In this document: positions 9,005 to 17,715 of the stretch, piece by piece
Layout of the letters: every line of letters begins with the position of its first letter
Position numbering within the stretch: the stretch's first letter is position 1
Assembly: GCF_927798095.1 (NCBI RefSeq)
Contig: NZ_CAKMMF010000013.1
Location: 62,001 to 126,000 of the forward strand
Direction of reading: 5' to 3'
DNA from: Paenibacillus plantiphilus
GTDB lineage: Bacteria; Bacillota; Bacilli; Paenibacillales; Paenibacillaceae
Length of the DNA stretch: 64,000 nucleotides
Notes under the pieces: generated by a model
Databases searched by the model: none
What the model was told of the DNA's origin: nothing
The model's input: only the letters and a program-made list of their open reading frames with translations
Position numbers and translations under genes: made by a program

Positions 9005-9210
9005 TTGCAAAAGGGACTTTCAACGAACCCATTTTCGGGTATTCATTTAAGAGACTTCCTCTCCGATAAAAAATAGGTATATTGAACCATCTTATATCCT
9101 TCAATGGAAGCAGCATCACTTTAATAAACCTCCAATATATATGTGATGGTGGGTTTGAGATGGCGAATCTTATTTAGGCGCAAATAGAATTGAAATATTC
9201 TGAAAATAGA

Positions 9211-9239
9211 GTGCCAACTTGAGAGTCTCAGTGTATAAT
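9211..9239 (+). promoter_or_regulatory. Candidate sigma-A promoter of the glycogen operon with palindrome in the spacer
   Basis: A perfect -10 TATAAT (9234-9239) lies 17 bases after GTGCCA (9211-9216), a 4-of-6 match to the -35 consensus. The spacer contains TGAGAGTCTCA (9220-9230), an 11-base palindrome that could be bound by a regulator. The branching enzyme ATG is 69 bases downstream. Position and spacing support the promoter; the operator idea is an inference. Confidence 0.55.
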
Positions 9240-9307
9240 TAAAGAAATCGCGCATTCATGTCAGGTAATCTGACATTGTATTCTTATTTTGGAGGTGTAG
9301 GCCGTTC

Positions 9308-11233
9308 ATGGTTAACGCTGCATCAACTGGTTTATCTACGCGCGATTTGTATTTGTTTAATCAAGGCGAGCTGTTTCACAGCTACAGGACATTCGGAGCA
9401 CATCCGATACGTTCGGGTGAGAAGCAGGGGGTTCGATTCGCTGTATGGGCTCCTCATGCGAAGCAGGTCAGAGTATCCGGCTCATTCAATCATTGGAACA
9501 GTGAGAATCATGCTATGGAACTAGTAGGAGAGACAGGGGTCTGGAGTCTGTTCGTGCCTGGGATCGGTCCTGGAGAGCTGTACAAATACGAGATCGAGAC
9601 TTTAGAAGGCGACTGGCTGCTGAAGTCGGACCCATACGCATTCGGCGCTGAGCGAAGGCCGGATACGGCGTCTGTCGTTCATGATTTGACTGGTTACAAG
9701 TGGCGGGATGAGGAATGGCAGAAGCGCAAGGTGAATGGAAGTCCCTATAATGAGGCGATGACCATTTATGAGGTGCATCTCGGTTCCTGGAAGAATAAAG
9801 GAAAGGAGCAATTCCTGACATACGAAGAAATGGCTGGCGAGTTGGTGGAATATGTTGCGAGTATGGGCTATACCCATATTGAGCTGCTTCCGATTTTGGA
9901 GCATCCGCTCGATCAGTCTTGGGGCTATCAGGTTACGGGCTATTATGCTCCGACCAGCCGATATGGATCACCAGAGCAATTGATGATTCTAGTTGACAAA
10001 TGCCACGAAAGGGGGATCGGAGTAATTCTGGATTGGGTTCCCTGTCATTTCTGCAAGGACGATCACGGACTTAGACGATTTGATGGGACGCCGATATACG
10101 AGGGAACAGATTGGAAGCGGGCGGAAAAGCCTATATGGGGAACACTTTCGTTCGATTTTGGAAAATCGGAGGTTCAGAGCTTTCTGATCTCTAATGCGAT
10201 CTTCTGGATGGATGTGTATCATATAGACGGCCTTCGCGTTGATGCAGTGGCGAGCATGATTGACCTTAATTTCGACAAGCCTCCTGAGCTGCATACCTTC
10301 AACAGGCATGGGGGCTCGGAATATTTGGATGCGATCTCTTTGCTCAAACGGCTGAATGAGACGGTATTTCATTACTATCCGCAAGCGCTGATGATTGCCG
10401 AGGATTCCTCAGCATGGCCTGCGGTAACTTCACCGACATATATGGGCGGTCTGGGCTTCAACTTCAAATGGAATATGGGATGGATGAATGACATCCTCCG
10501 CTATATAGAGCTTGATCCGAATGAACGCATGCATCATCACAATCTTATAACCTTCTCGCTGGTATATGCTTTTTCAGAGAATTATATACTGCCGCTGTCG
10601 CATGACGAGGTCGTGCATGGCAAACGTTCGCTGCTGAACAAGATGCCCGGCACTTATGAGCAGAAGTTCGCTCAGCTTCGATTGTTCTATGGCTTCTGGA
10701 TGACCCACCCAGGCAAGAAGCTGCTGTTCATGGGCGGTGAGCTGGGACAGTTCGATGAGTGGAAGGATGCTGAAGCATTGGATTGGATGCTGCTTGACTA
10801 TCCTTTGCACCTGGCTATGAAGGATTATGTGAGAACCTTGAATACGATTTATAGCAATCAACCCCCGTTATGGGAGCGGGATTGCGACCCAGGGGGCTTC
10901 GAATGGATTGATGTGCACAATGCGGCCCAGAGCATGATCGTGTTCATGCGGCGAGGCCTTACAGGCAATCGGTTCACGATTACAATTTGCAATTTTTCTT
11001 ATCAGCATCATGCGGAGTATAGGATAGGCGTTCCTGAATCAGGCGCTTACCGGACATTGATTCATAGTGAAGATGCCGTATTCGGCGGCTCTGTTCAGGA
11101 GGTTCCTCGGCTGCTGCGAAGCAGCGACATACCTTGGCATGGCAGGGAATATAGTGTTGCTGTTGAAGTACCGCCATTTTCTTTTCAACTTCTGACTTAT
11201 GAGGGCGGGGCGGGTGTTGAACGACTGGTTTGA
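9308..11233 (+). CDS. glgB: 1,4-alpha-glucan branching enzyme
   Basis: 641 residues, GH13 family. A CBM48-type N-terminal domain (about 40-130, VRFAVWAPHAKQVRVSGSFN) precedes the catalytic barrel. Active-site residues are visible: nucleophile Asp312 in GLRVDAV, acid/base Glu365 in IAEDSS and Asp433 in LSHDEVVHGK. It cuts alpha-1,4 chains and rejoins them by alpha-1,6 bonds to branch glycogen. It is the first gene of glgB-glgC-glgD-glgA, the same order as B. subtilis. The ATG at 9308 lies 10 bases after GGAGGTG. An inverted repeat and a tandem array separate it from glgC. Confidence 0.96.
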   Translation: MVNAASTGLSTRDLYLFNQGELFHSYRTFGAHPIRSGEKQGVRFAVWAPHAKQVRVSGSFNHWNSENHAMELVGETGVWSLFVPGIGPGELYKYEIETLEGDWLLKSDPYAFGAERRPDTASVVHDLTGYKWRDEEWQKRKVNGSPYNEAMTIYEVHLGSWKNKGKEQFLTYEEMAGELVEYVASMGYTHIELLPILEHPLDQSWGYQVTGYYAPTSRYGSPEQLMILVDKCHERGIGVILDWVPCHFCKDDHGLRRFDGTPIYEGTDWKRAEKPIWGTLSFDFGKSEVQSFLISNAIFWMDVYHIDGLRVDAVASMIDLNFDKPPELHTFNRHGGSEYLDAISLLKRLNETVFHYYPQALMIAEDSSAWPAVTSPTYMGGLGFNFKWNMGWMNDILRYIELDPNERMHHHNLITFSLVYAFSENYILPLSHDEVVHGKRSLLNKMPGTYEQKFAQLRLFYGFWMTHPGKKLLFMGGELGQFDEWKDAEALDWMLLDYPLHLAMKDYVRTLNTIYSNQPPLWERDCDPGGFEWIDVHNAAQSMIVFMRRGLTGNRFTITICNFSYQHHAEYRIGVPESGAYRTLIHSEDAVFGGSVQEVPRLLRSSDIPWHGREYSVAVEVPPFSFQLLTYEGGAGVERLV

Positions 11234-11276
11234 ACAATGGGGCCGCTGCGCTGGGGGAATGTTCTTACGATCGCTG

Positions 11277-11328
11277 TTGTTCCCGGAATTCTTGAATTTG
11301 GTTTTTATAGGTGGAATTCCGGGAACAA
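11277..11328. repeat. Perfect 15-bp inverted repeat after glgB
   Basis: Left arm TTGTTCCCGGAATTC (11277-11291) and right arm (11314-11328) are exact reverse complements around a 22-base loop. Neither strand has a T-run after the stem, so it is not a classic terminator. It could stabilise the glgB end of the transcript, slow polymerase, or be a remnant of a mobile repeat. Confidence 0.85.
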
Positions 11329-11403
11329 AGGCGAACGCGTACGCTTCTCCAGAATTATTCCCCCTGCTCCACTCCGTTGTTCCTTCACCCCTTCAACTTA
11401 TTC

Positions 11404-11684
11404 AGTGAAAAGGGCAACAGAATCTAAGAGCTAGTGAAAAGGGGAACAGAATCTAAGAGCTAGTGAAAAGGGGAACCGAATCTAAGAGCTAGAGAAAAAG
11501 GCAACAGATCAGATATCTAGAGATACAAGGCAAATAAATCGGTTAGCTAGAGATAGTGAGCAACCGATCAGATATCTAGAGATACAGGGCAAATGAATCA
11601 GATAGTTAGAGATATTGAGCAACAGAATCAGAAAGCTAGAGATATAGAGCAAAAAAAATCAGATATTTAGTTAGAGAGCAACTG
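11404..11684. repeat. Tandem array of about nine to ten 29-30 bp units between glgB and glgC
   Basis: Unit starts fall at 11404, 11433, 11462, 11491, 11519, 11549, 11578, 11608, 11638 and 11673, giving periods of 28-30 (last 35). The first three units are near identical (agtgaaaaggggaacagaat then ctaagagct); later ones drift to agagata-n-gagcaacagaatcagatagct. The array fills most of the 546-base gap inside the glg operon. No spacers, no cas genes and no plausible protein: it is a minisatellite-like array, not a CRISPR. The rest of the gap (11234-11403, 11685-11763) holds only the inverted repeat. Confidence 0.9.
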
Positions 11685-11779
11685 TGGGATAGGGTGGAGG
11701 CTGCTGTGTTGCAAATTTGACTGACAGCTAAGAGGCTGCAATTTGGTCGCTGAAAGCTGCAGTAAGGGAGATGATGTCC

Positions 11780-12940
11780 ATGGGCGGAAAAAGAATGGTA
11801 GCTATGCTGCTCGCAGGAGGAGAAGGTAAACGGTTAGGCGTCTTGACGAAGGACTTGGCCAAGCCGGCCGTTCACTTTGGCGGGAAGTATCGGATTATTG
11901 ATTTCACTTTAAGCAACTGCGCTCATTCGGGCATCGACACGGTAGGTGTGCTTACGCAATATCAACCGCTTGTTCTTAATGGCTATCTCGGTATCGGAAG
12001 CCCCTGGGGACTGGATCGCCGCGATGGCGGCATGGCTATTCTGCCTCCTTATATGAAGCAGAAGGGCGGCATGTGGTACAAGGGAACCGCTAATGCGATT
12101 TATCAGAATATGGGTTTTATCGATCGGTTTGATCCCGAGTATGTGCTCGTTATTTCAGGTGACCATATCTACAAGATGGATTATGAGCTCATGCTGCAGA
12201 AGCATGAGGAACGGGGAGCAGATGTGACGATCGCTTGCATTGAGGTCGATTGGAAGGAAGCCAGCCGCTTCGGCATCATGCATGTTGATGATGAAGGATG
12301 GATTACGGATTTCGAAGAAAAGCCTAAAGTGCCCTCAAGCAATCTGGCTTCAATGGGTATCTATATTTTTTCATGGTCTGTGCTGCAGAAGTATCTGATT
12401 CAGGATGAGGCGAATCGACTGTCGGGCAATGACTTCGGAAAGGATGTCATTCCGGCAATGCTGCAGGACAATGTGAAGCTCAATTCCTATACCTTCAACG
12501 GTTATTGGAAGGATGTCGGAACGCTTGAGAGCTTGTGGGAAGCGAATATGGATCTGCTGTCGGATGAGCCGGCATTGGATTTGAATGATAGCAGCTGGCG
12601 GATTTATTCGGTAAATCCGAATCGGCCAGCACAATTTATTGCGCCAGGCGCAGTGATAAACGACTCTCTTATAACGGAGGGTTCTATTGTAGAAGGCCAA
12701 GTGAATCGTTCTGTTTTGTTCCACGGGGTCGATGTGGGAGAGGGCAGTTTAATTCAAGAATCGGTCATTATGCCCAATGTGCGGATTGGCAAGGATGTTA
12801 AGATTTATCGGACAATTATTGGCGAGGGCACGATTATTGCAGACGGTGTGACGCTCGGCAGTCCTGAGAGCAAATCTGTTGCCGTTATCGGCAATGACGA
12901 ATATATCGCAACGAGTCAATCGCTTCAGGAGGTGGAGTAG
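11780..12940 (+). CDS. glgC: Glucose-1-phosphate adenylyltransferase, catalytic subunit
   Basis: 386 residues from ATG 11780. Two earlier in-frame ATGs (11771, 11774) sit 0 and 3 bases after the AAGGGAG site at 11764-11770, so 11780, nine bases away, is the better start. The nucleotide-binding loop [28 protein letters not shown], the [12 protein letters not shown] segment and the C-terminal left-handed beta-helix (about 290-380) identify ADP-glucose pyrophosphorylase. It makes ADP-glucose from ATP and glucose-1-phosphate, the committed step of glycogen synthesis. The stop is 2 bases from glgD, its partner. Confidence 0.96.
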   Translation: MGGKRMVAMLLAGGEGKRLGVLTKDLAKPAVHFGGKYRIIDFTLSNCAHSGIDTVGVLTQYQPLVLNGYLGIGSPWGLDRRDGGMAILPPYMKQKGGMWYKGTANAIYQNMGFIDRFDPEYVLVISGDHIYKMDYELMLQKHEERGADVTIACIEVDWKEASRFGIMHVDDEGWITDFEEKPKVPSSNLASMGIYIFSWSVLQKYLIQDEANRLSGNDFGKDVIPAMLQDNVKLNSYTFNGYWKDVGTLESLWEANMDLLSDEPALDLNDSSWRIYSVNPNRPAQFIAPGAVINDSLITEGSIVEGQVNRSVLFHGVDVGEGSLIQESVIMPNVRIGKDVKIYRTIIGEGTIIADGVTLGSPESKSVAVIGNDEYIATSQSLQEVE

Positions 12941-12942
12941 CC

Positions 12943-14055
12943 ATGAATACAAATGTACTCGGCGTCATTAATTTAATTCATGAATCCGATGAGTTGGAAT
13001 CACTCACAGCAGGACGCTGTTTGGCTACTGTGCCATTCGGAGCTCGCTACCGTTTGATTGATTTCACTCTGTCGAGCATGGTTAATTCAGGTATTTCGAA
13101 GGTAGCGGTATTCGCTCATACGAAGTACCGTTCGCTTATGGATCACCTTGGCTCTGGCAAGCATTGGGACTTGCATCATCGGCAGAGCGGGCTGTTTATG
13201 CTTCCTCCGATTACGGATGATGTGAATGAGGTGCAACGCGGAGACCTGTTCCATTTCTATCAGCATCGTGATTATTTCACGCGCAGCTCGATGGATTATG
13301 TCGTCATTACGCGCAGCCATATGGTGTGCAATATTGATTTTGCCCCTATCATTGCGCAGCATAAGGAAAGTCGGGCAGATATTACGGTCATCTGCAAGGA
13401 ACAGTCTGAGCTGATGCATGGCAAAGCCCGCAAGGTGCAAGTGAACGCAGATGGGCGAATTACGGCGATGCAGGATCATTATGGCCGTATGACAGGCGAT
13501 CTGGTATCCATGGAAATGTATGTCATGCGCAAGGAGCTGCTGCTGGAGCTGGTGGAGACGTCTCTTGCCCAAGGGCAGGATCATCTGGTCCGTCATGCAA
13601 TAATGTCGCGGTTAGACGTGCTTAACATTCAGAGTTATATGTACGAGGGATATCTTGGTGTTGTCAATACTGTATCCAGCTACTATCAGAATAGCATGCA
13701 GCTGCTGAATCCTGGCGTATGGCGCAATCTGTTCAATGAGCCTGGCCCTATCTATACGAAGGTTAAGGATGAGCCACCGGCCCGCTATACGACGGGAGCC
13801 CAAACGAGCAATTCAATTATCGCCAATGGCTGCATCATCGAGGGTACTGTGGAGAACAGCATACTATTCCGCGGCGTCCATGTTCGCAAAGGTGCGGTCG
13901 TGCGCAACAGCATCGTCATGCAGAATGGCGATATCGGCGAGAACAGCAATGTGAATTGCGTTATTCTGGATAAGGATGTCAGCATTGTGGAGGGGCGTGA
14001 GCTTCGCGGAGCAGAGCTGTCGCCATTCCTGGCGATGAAGCGCAAGGTCATCTGA
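12943..14055 (+). CDS. glgD: ADP-glucose pyrophosphorylase regulatory-type subunit
   Basis: 370 residues, related to GlgC along its length but with the N-terminal nucleotide loop degenerate: where GlgC has [10 protein letters not shown] this protein has NVLGVINLIHESDELESL. The substrate-site stretches PFGARYRLIDFTLSSMVNSG and the C-terminal beta-helix remain. In B. subtilis and Geobacillus GlgD forms a complex with GlgC and raises its activity. The gene follows glgC by two bases. Its last six codons and stop are the first copy of a 23-base tandem repeat. Confidence 0.93.
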   Translation: MNTNVLGVINLIHESDELESLTAGRCLATVPFGARYRLIDFTLSSMVNSGISKVAVFAHTKYRSLMDHLGSGKHWDLHHRQSGLFMLPPITDDVNEVQRGDLFHFYQHRDYFTRSSMDYVVITRSHMVCNIDFAPIIAQHKESRADITVICKEQSELMHGKARKVQVNADGRITAMQDHYGRMTGDLVSMEMYVMRKELLLELVETSLAQGQDHLVRHAIMSRLDVLNIQSYMYEGYLGVVNTVSSYYQNSMQLLNPGVWRNLFNEPGPIYTKVKDEPPARYTTGAQTSNSIIANGCIIEGTVENSILFRGVHVRKGAVVRNSIVMQNGDIGENSNVNCVILDKDVSIVEGRELRGAELSPFLAMKRKVI

Positions 14056-14126
14056 GAATGAAGCGCAAGTTCATCTGAGAATGAAGCACAAGTTCATCTG
14101 AGAATGAAGCACAAGTTCATCTCAGA
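14035..14126 (+). repeat. Four-copy 23-bp tandem repeat starting in the glgD stop region
   Basis: Units begin at 14035, 14058, 14081 and 14104, each opening ATGAAGC(G/A)CAAG. The first copy is coding: it gives the last GlgD residues MKRKVI and the stop. The others lie between glgD and glgA. One base differs between copy 1 and 2 (GGTC to GTTC), one between 2 and 3, and copy 4 ends CAGA. The direct descent from coding DNA suggests slippage or unequal duplication at the gene end. Confidence 0.92.
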
Positions 14127-14201
14127 TACGGAAAGTCATAGACAGAGAGCGGCGTAATGACGCTGGATGAGGTCAATGCTCGCTGCACAGGAGGGGAAAC
14201 C

Positions 14202-15662
14202 ATGAAGCTGTTATTTGCCGCATCGGAGGTAGTGCCGCTTGTGAAGACAGGCGGTCTGGCCGATGTTGCCGGATCACTGCCTAAAGCGCTGACGGAGCTT
14301 GGAGCGGAGATCAGAATTATTCTTCCCAAGTATGAAGCCATTCCGGAATCGTATGCGAAGCAGTTTGAGACGATCGCGACATTCACCGTTCGCATTGGCT
14401 GGCGGAAGCAATATTGCGGCTTGCTAAAGGCGGAGATCGACGGGATCATCTATTATTTGATCGATAATGAGTTTTACTTCAGGCGTGGCGGGTTGTATGG
14501 GTACGGCGATGATGCCGAACGGTTCGTGTTTTTCTGTTCAGCTGTCGTTGAATCGCTGTTTCATATGGATTATAAGCCTGATATTATACATTGTCATGAC
14601 TGGCAGACAGGGCTAATACCTTTTCTGCTGCGGACGCGATATGCGAATGATCCTGTCTGCCGCCATATAGCGACTGTTTATACGATACATAATTTGAAGT
14701 ATCAAGGCGTGTTTGGCAAGGAGCTGCTTAAGGAATTGCTTAATTCCGGCGACGAGCTGTTCGGCTCGGAAGGCATCGAATTTCACGGTGCTGGCAGCTG
14801 TATGAAGGGCGGTCTCGTATACTCGGACAAGCTGACAACGGTAAGCCCGACATATGCGCAAGAAATTCAGACCGAGCATTATGGCGAGCGGTTGGATGGG
14901 CTGCTGCGCTGGCGTTCCCAGGATTTGATCGGCATTGTGAACGGAATTGATACCGATTCCTTCGACCCGATGAATGATCCGGCGATAGAAGTGCCATATC
15001 GGGATGCGATTGCCCGCAAACGCAAGAACAAGCTGGCTCTGCAGCGCGAGATGGGGCTTCAAGAATCGGAGTCAACGCCGCTTATCGGAATTGTATCCCG
15101 ACTTGTAGATCAGAAGGGCTTCGATCTTATCGAGGCTGTGCTGGATTCTATTGTGAGCGCTGATGTTCAGCTTGCCGTAATCGGCTCCGGGGATTGGCAT
15201 TATGAGGAGATGTTCCGTAGGGCGGCTGAGAGACAGCCGAACAAGGTGGCGGTATGGTTCGGCTTCAATGATGCGTTAGCCCGCAGAGTTTATGCCGGAT
15301 GCGATATGTACCTCATGCCTTCACAGTTTGAGCCATGCGGCTTAAGTCAGCTGATTGCGCTGCGCTATCGCTCTGTTCCTATTGCGCGTGAAACGGGGGG
15401 GCTGAAGGATACGGTTACCCCTTACAACGAATTCACAGGCAGCGGGAATGGGTTTACCTTCACGAATTATAACGCGCATGATATGTTATTCACCATTGAG
15501 CGGGCGATTGCGTTCTATAATAATGAGGATGCATGGAAGCAAATTGTAGCCAATGGCGCAAAGGATGATTATAGCTGGAAGCAATCAGCTAAATCTTATA
15601 TGTCCATATACTCTGAACTTTTGTCCAACCGAAAGGAGAATAACTCATGGCCCGTCATCTAG
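14202..15662 (+). CDS. glgA: Glycogen synthase (ADP-glucose type)
   Basis: 486 residues from ATG 14202, which is preceded by AGGAGGGG; an in-frame ATG at 14157 has no such site and adds an unrelated 15-residue leader. It is a GT5 enzyme: the N-terminal ADP-glucose loop is KTGGLADVAGSLPKAL, with DWQTGLIPFLL, GIVNGIDTD, and the C-terminal MPSQFEPCGLSQLIALRYRSVPI with the catalytic Glu. It adds glucose from ADP-glucose to the growing alpha-1,4 chain. The gene overlaps the next (GH15) gene by 16 bases, so the two are translationally linked. Confidence 0.96.
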   Translation: MKLLFAASEVVPLVKTGGLADVAGSLPKALTELGAEIRIILPKYEAIPESYAKQFETIATFTVRIGWRKQYCGLLKAEIDGIIYYLIDNEFYFRRGGLYGYGDDAERFVFFCSAVVESLFHMDYKPDIIHCHDWQTGLIPFLLRTRYANDPVCRHIATVYTIHNLKYQGVFGKELLKELLNSGDELFGSEGIEFHGAGSCMKGGLVYSDKLTTVSPTYAQEIQTEHYGERLDGLLRWRSQDLIGIVNGIDTDSFDPMNDPAIEVPYRDAIARKRKNKLALQREMGLQESESTPLIGIVSRLVDQKGFDLIEAVLDSIVSADVQLAVIGSGDWHYEEMFRRAAERQPNKVAVWFGFNDALARRVYAGCDMYLMPSQFEPCGLSQLIALRYRSVPIARETGGLKDTVTPYNEFTGSGNGFTFTNYNAHDMLFTIERAIAFYNNEDAWKQIVANGAKDDYSWKQSAKSYMSIYSELLSNRKENNSWPVI

Positions 15663-17623
15663 TCATCGGCAACGGTAAACTTCTGGTCAATCTGGACCGC
15701 CACTGCTACATCCGAGATATTTATTATCCATTTGTAGGTCAACTCAATCATGTAGGAGGGCAATATTGCCGGTTCGGCATCTGGGTTGGCGGTCAATTCT
15801 CCTGGTTGGAGAATCCGGAGTGGAAGTTTGATCTGGGCTATATTGAGGATTCACTGGTCACAAACATCGTCGCCAGAAATGAACGTCTCGGCGTCGAATT
15901 GCACATCAATGACGGCATTCATCAGCGGGAGTGCATCTACCTCAAGCGGGTTGTCGTGCGCAACTTAAACTCTGAGGCGAGAGAAGTCCGGTTATTTTTC
16001 AATCAGGATTTGATGATTGACGGCTCTGAGGTCGGCGATACGGCGGCTTATTATCCAGAGAACAATACGGTATTCCATTATAAGCGTTCCTCCTACTTTA
16101 TGTTCAACGGCTTCTCTGATGAAGGCGGCATAAAGGAGTATTCGACGGGCATTAAGCGATTCCATCACGCAGAGGGCACGTGGCGCGATGCCGAGGATGG
16201 AATATTGATGGGGAATACGATAGCCCAGGGCTCCGTAGACAGCACCATCAGCTTTCATACTGTCGTCCCGCCCCATGGAGAGAAATCGGTCTATTACTGG
16301 ATGTCGATCGGCAAGGATCTCGAAGAGGTTAAAGCGCTGAACAAATATGTTCAGGACACCAATCCGGAGAAGCTGCTCAGCCGCATCGTTATTTATTGGA
16401 AGCATTGGCTGCATCGCGCGGAGAACAATCTGGGCGATCTGCCGCCAGAGGTTGAGCGCATGTTCCGTCAGAGCCTGCTTATCGTACGTACGCAAACGGA
16501 TGAGCGCGGAGCGATTATTGCGGCGAATGATACCGATATTTTGCAGTACAATCGGGATCATTACAGCTATATGTGGCCGCGCGATGGCGCATTGATCGCA
16601 GAGGCGATGTCGCTTGCCGGATTTCAGAGCGTAATTGCGCCATTCTTCCAATTCTGCGAACGGACGCTGTCTCCTGACGGCTATCTGTATCACAAGTACA
16701 ATCCGGACGGAACCGTAGGTTCGAGCTGGCATCCTTATGTGGTGCAGGGGAATGAGCGACTGCCGATTCAAGAGGATGAGACCGCGCTCGTCCTGTTCGC
16801 GCTGTGGAAGGATTATATGCGCAATCAGGTCATTGAGCTGCCCCAGTCCTTGTACAATAATTTGATCCGCAAGGGAGCGGCTTTCTTAAGCTCGTATGTG
16901 GAGGACAGTCTGTCCCTGCCTAAGCCGAGCTATGATTTATGGGAGGAGCGCTACGGCATCTGGACGTATACCGTTGCTTCCGTCTATGGCGGACTGATGG
17001 CTGCAGCCTTTTTCACAGAGCTGTTTGGCGATTATGAGCGAAGCGATCATTTCCGCAATACGGCTCAAACGATTAAGCAGGGCATGCTGACTCATCTATG
17101 GGATGAGGAATCGGGCAGATTCGCCCGAGGATTGATCCAGACCGACAATGGTTGGGAAAAGGATATGACGCTGGAGAGCAGCATGTTTGGCATCTGGGAG
17201 TTCGGCGTCCTGCCAGTGGATGACAGCCGCGTCATACGGACGATGGAGGCCATCAAGCAAGGGCTGACGATTCGTACAGGCGTTGGCGGGGTGGCCCGCT
17301 ATACGAATGACTATTACTTCCAGCAATCTGGCGATATTGAGAATGTGCCCGGCAATCCATGGATTATATGCACGCTGTGGATAGCGAATTTCGAGATTGA
17401 GTCAGCGAAAAGCTTGGCGGACCTGGTCAGACCGCGCGAGACGCTGCAATGGGTTGTAGAGCATGCATTGTCCAGCGGACTGCTGCCAGAGCAGTTGAAT
17501 CCGCATGATGGAAGCCCGCTCTCAGTTGCGCCGCTTACGTGGTCGCATGCTACCTTCGTGCAATGCGTGAGCAAATATTCGGCCAGATATGCAGAGCTGT
17601 CGGCTGCTGCAGCGCAATCATAG
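15647..17623 (+). CDS. Glycoside hydrolase family 15 protein (glucoamylase-like)
   Basis: 658 residues. The N-terminal beta-sandwich domain (about 1-270, opening MARHLVIGNGKLLVNLDRH) precedes an (alpha/alpha)6 barrel. Candidate catalytic glutamates are visible in DLWEERYGIWTYT (general acid) and SGLLPEQLNPHDG (general base), followed by the family motif LTWSHATF. GH15 enzymes release glucose from alpha-1,4 glucan ends. No signal peptide is present, so it acts in the cytoplasm, probably on glycogen. It overlaps glgA and sits where glgP lies in B. subtilis. Trehalase-type or isomaltose specificity is possible, since GH15 is varied. Confidence 0.88.
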   Translation: MARHLVIGNGKLLVNLDRHCYIRDIYYPFVGQLNHVGGQYCRFGIWVGGQFSWLENPEWKFDLGYIEDSLVTNIVARNERLGVELHINDGIHQRECIYLKRVVVRNLNSEAREVRLFFNQDLMIDGSEVGDTAAYYPENNTVFHYKRSSYFMFNGFSDEGGIKEYSTGIKRFHHAEGTWRDAEDGILMGNTIAQGSVDSTISFHTVVPPHGEKSVYYWMSIGKDLEEVKALNKYVQDTNPEKLLSRIVIYWKHWLHRAENNLGDLPPEVERMFRQSLLIVRTQTDERGAIIAANDTDILQYNRDHYSYMWPRDGALIAEAMSLAGFQSVIAPFFQFCERTLSPDGYLYHKYNPDGTVGSSWHPYVVQGNERLPIQEDETALVLFALWKDYMRNQVIELPQSLYNNLIRKGAAFLSSYVEDSLSLPKPSYDLWEERYGIWTYTVASVYGGLMAAAFFTELFGDYERSDHFRNTAQTIKQGMLTHLWDEESGRFARGLIQTDNGWEKDMTLESSMFGIWEFGVLPVDDSRVIRTMEAIKQGLTIRTGVGGVARYTNDYYFQQSGDIENVPGNPWIICTLWIANFEIESAKSLADLVRPRETLQWVVEHALSSGLLPEQLNPHDGSPLSVAPLTWSHATFVQCVSKYSARYAELSAAAAQS

Positions 17624-17715
17624 AATGCGGTAAGGGATAATAGCTGCTTCCGGCAGCTCATTGGCTTGAAGCTGATGGGCTTGCTGGGGCGGCTTTTTTT
17701 AAAGGGGGAGGCATA

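Noticed and set aside
11404-11684. CRISPR array
   Set aside because: Direct repeats follow each other without unique spacers, the units drift, and no cas genes are present.
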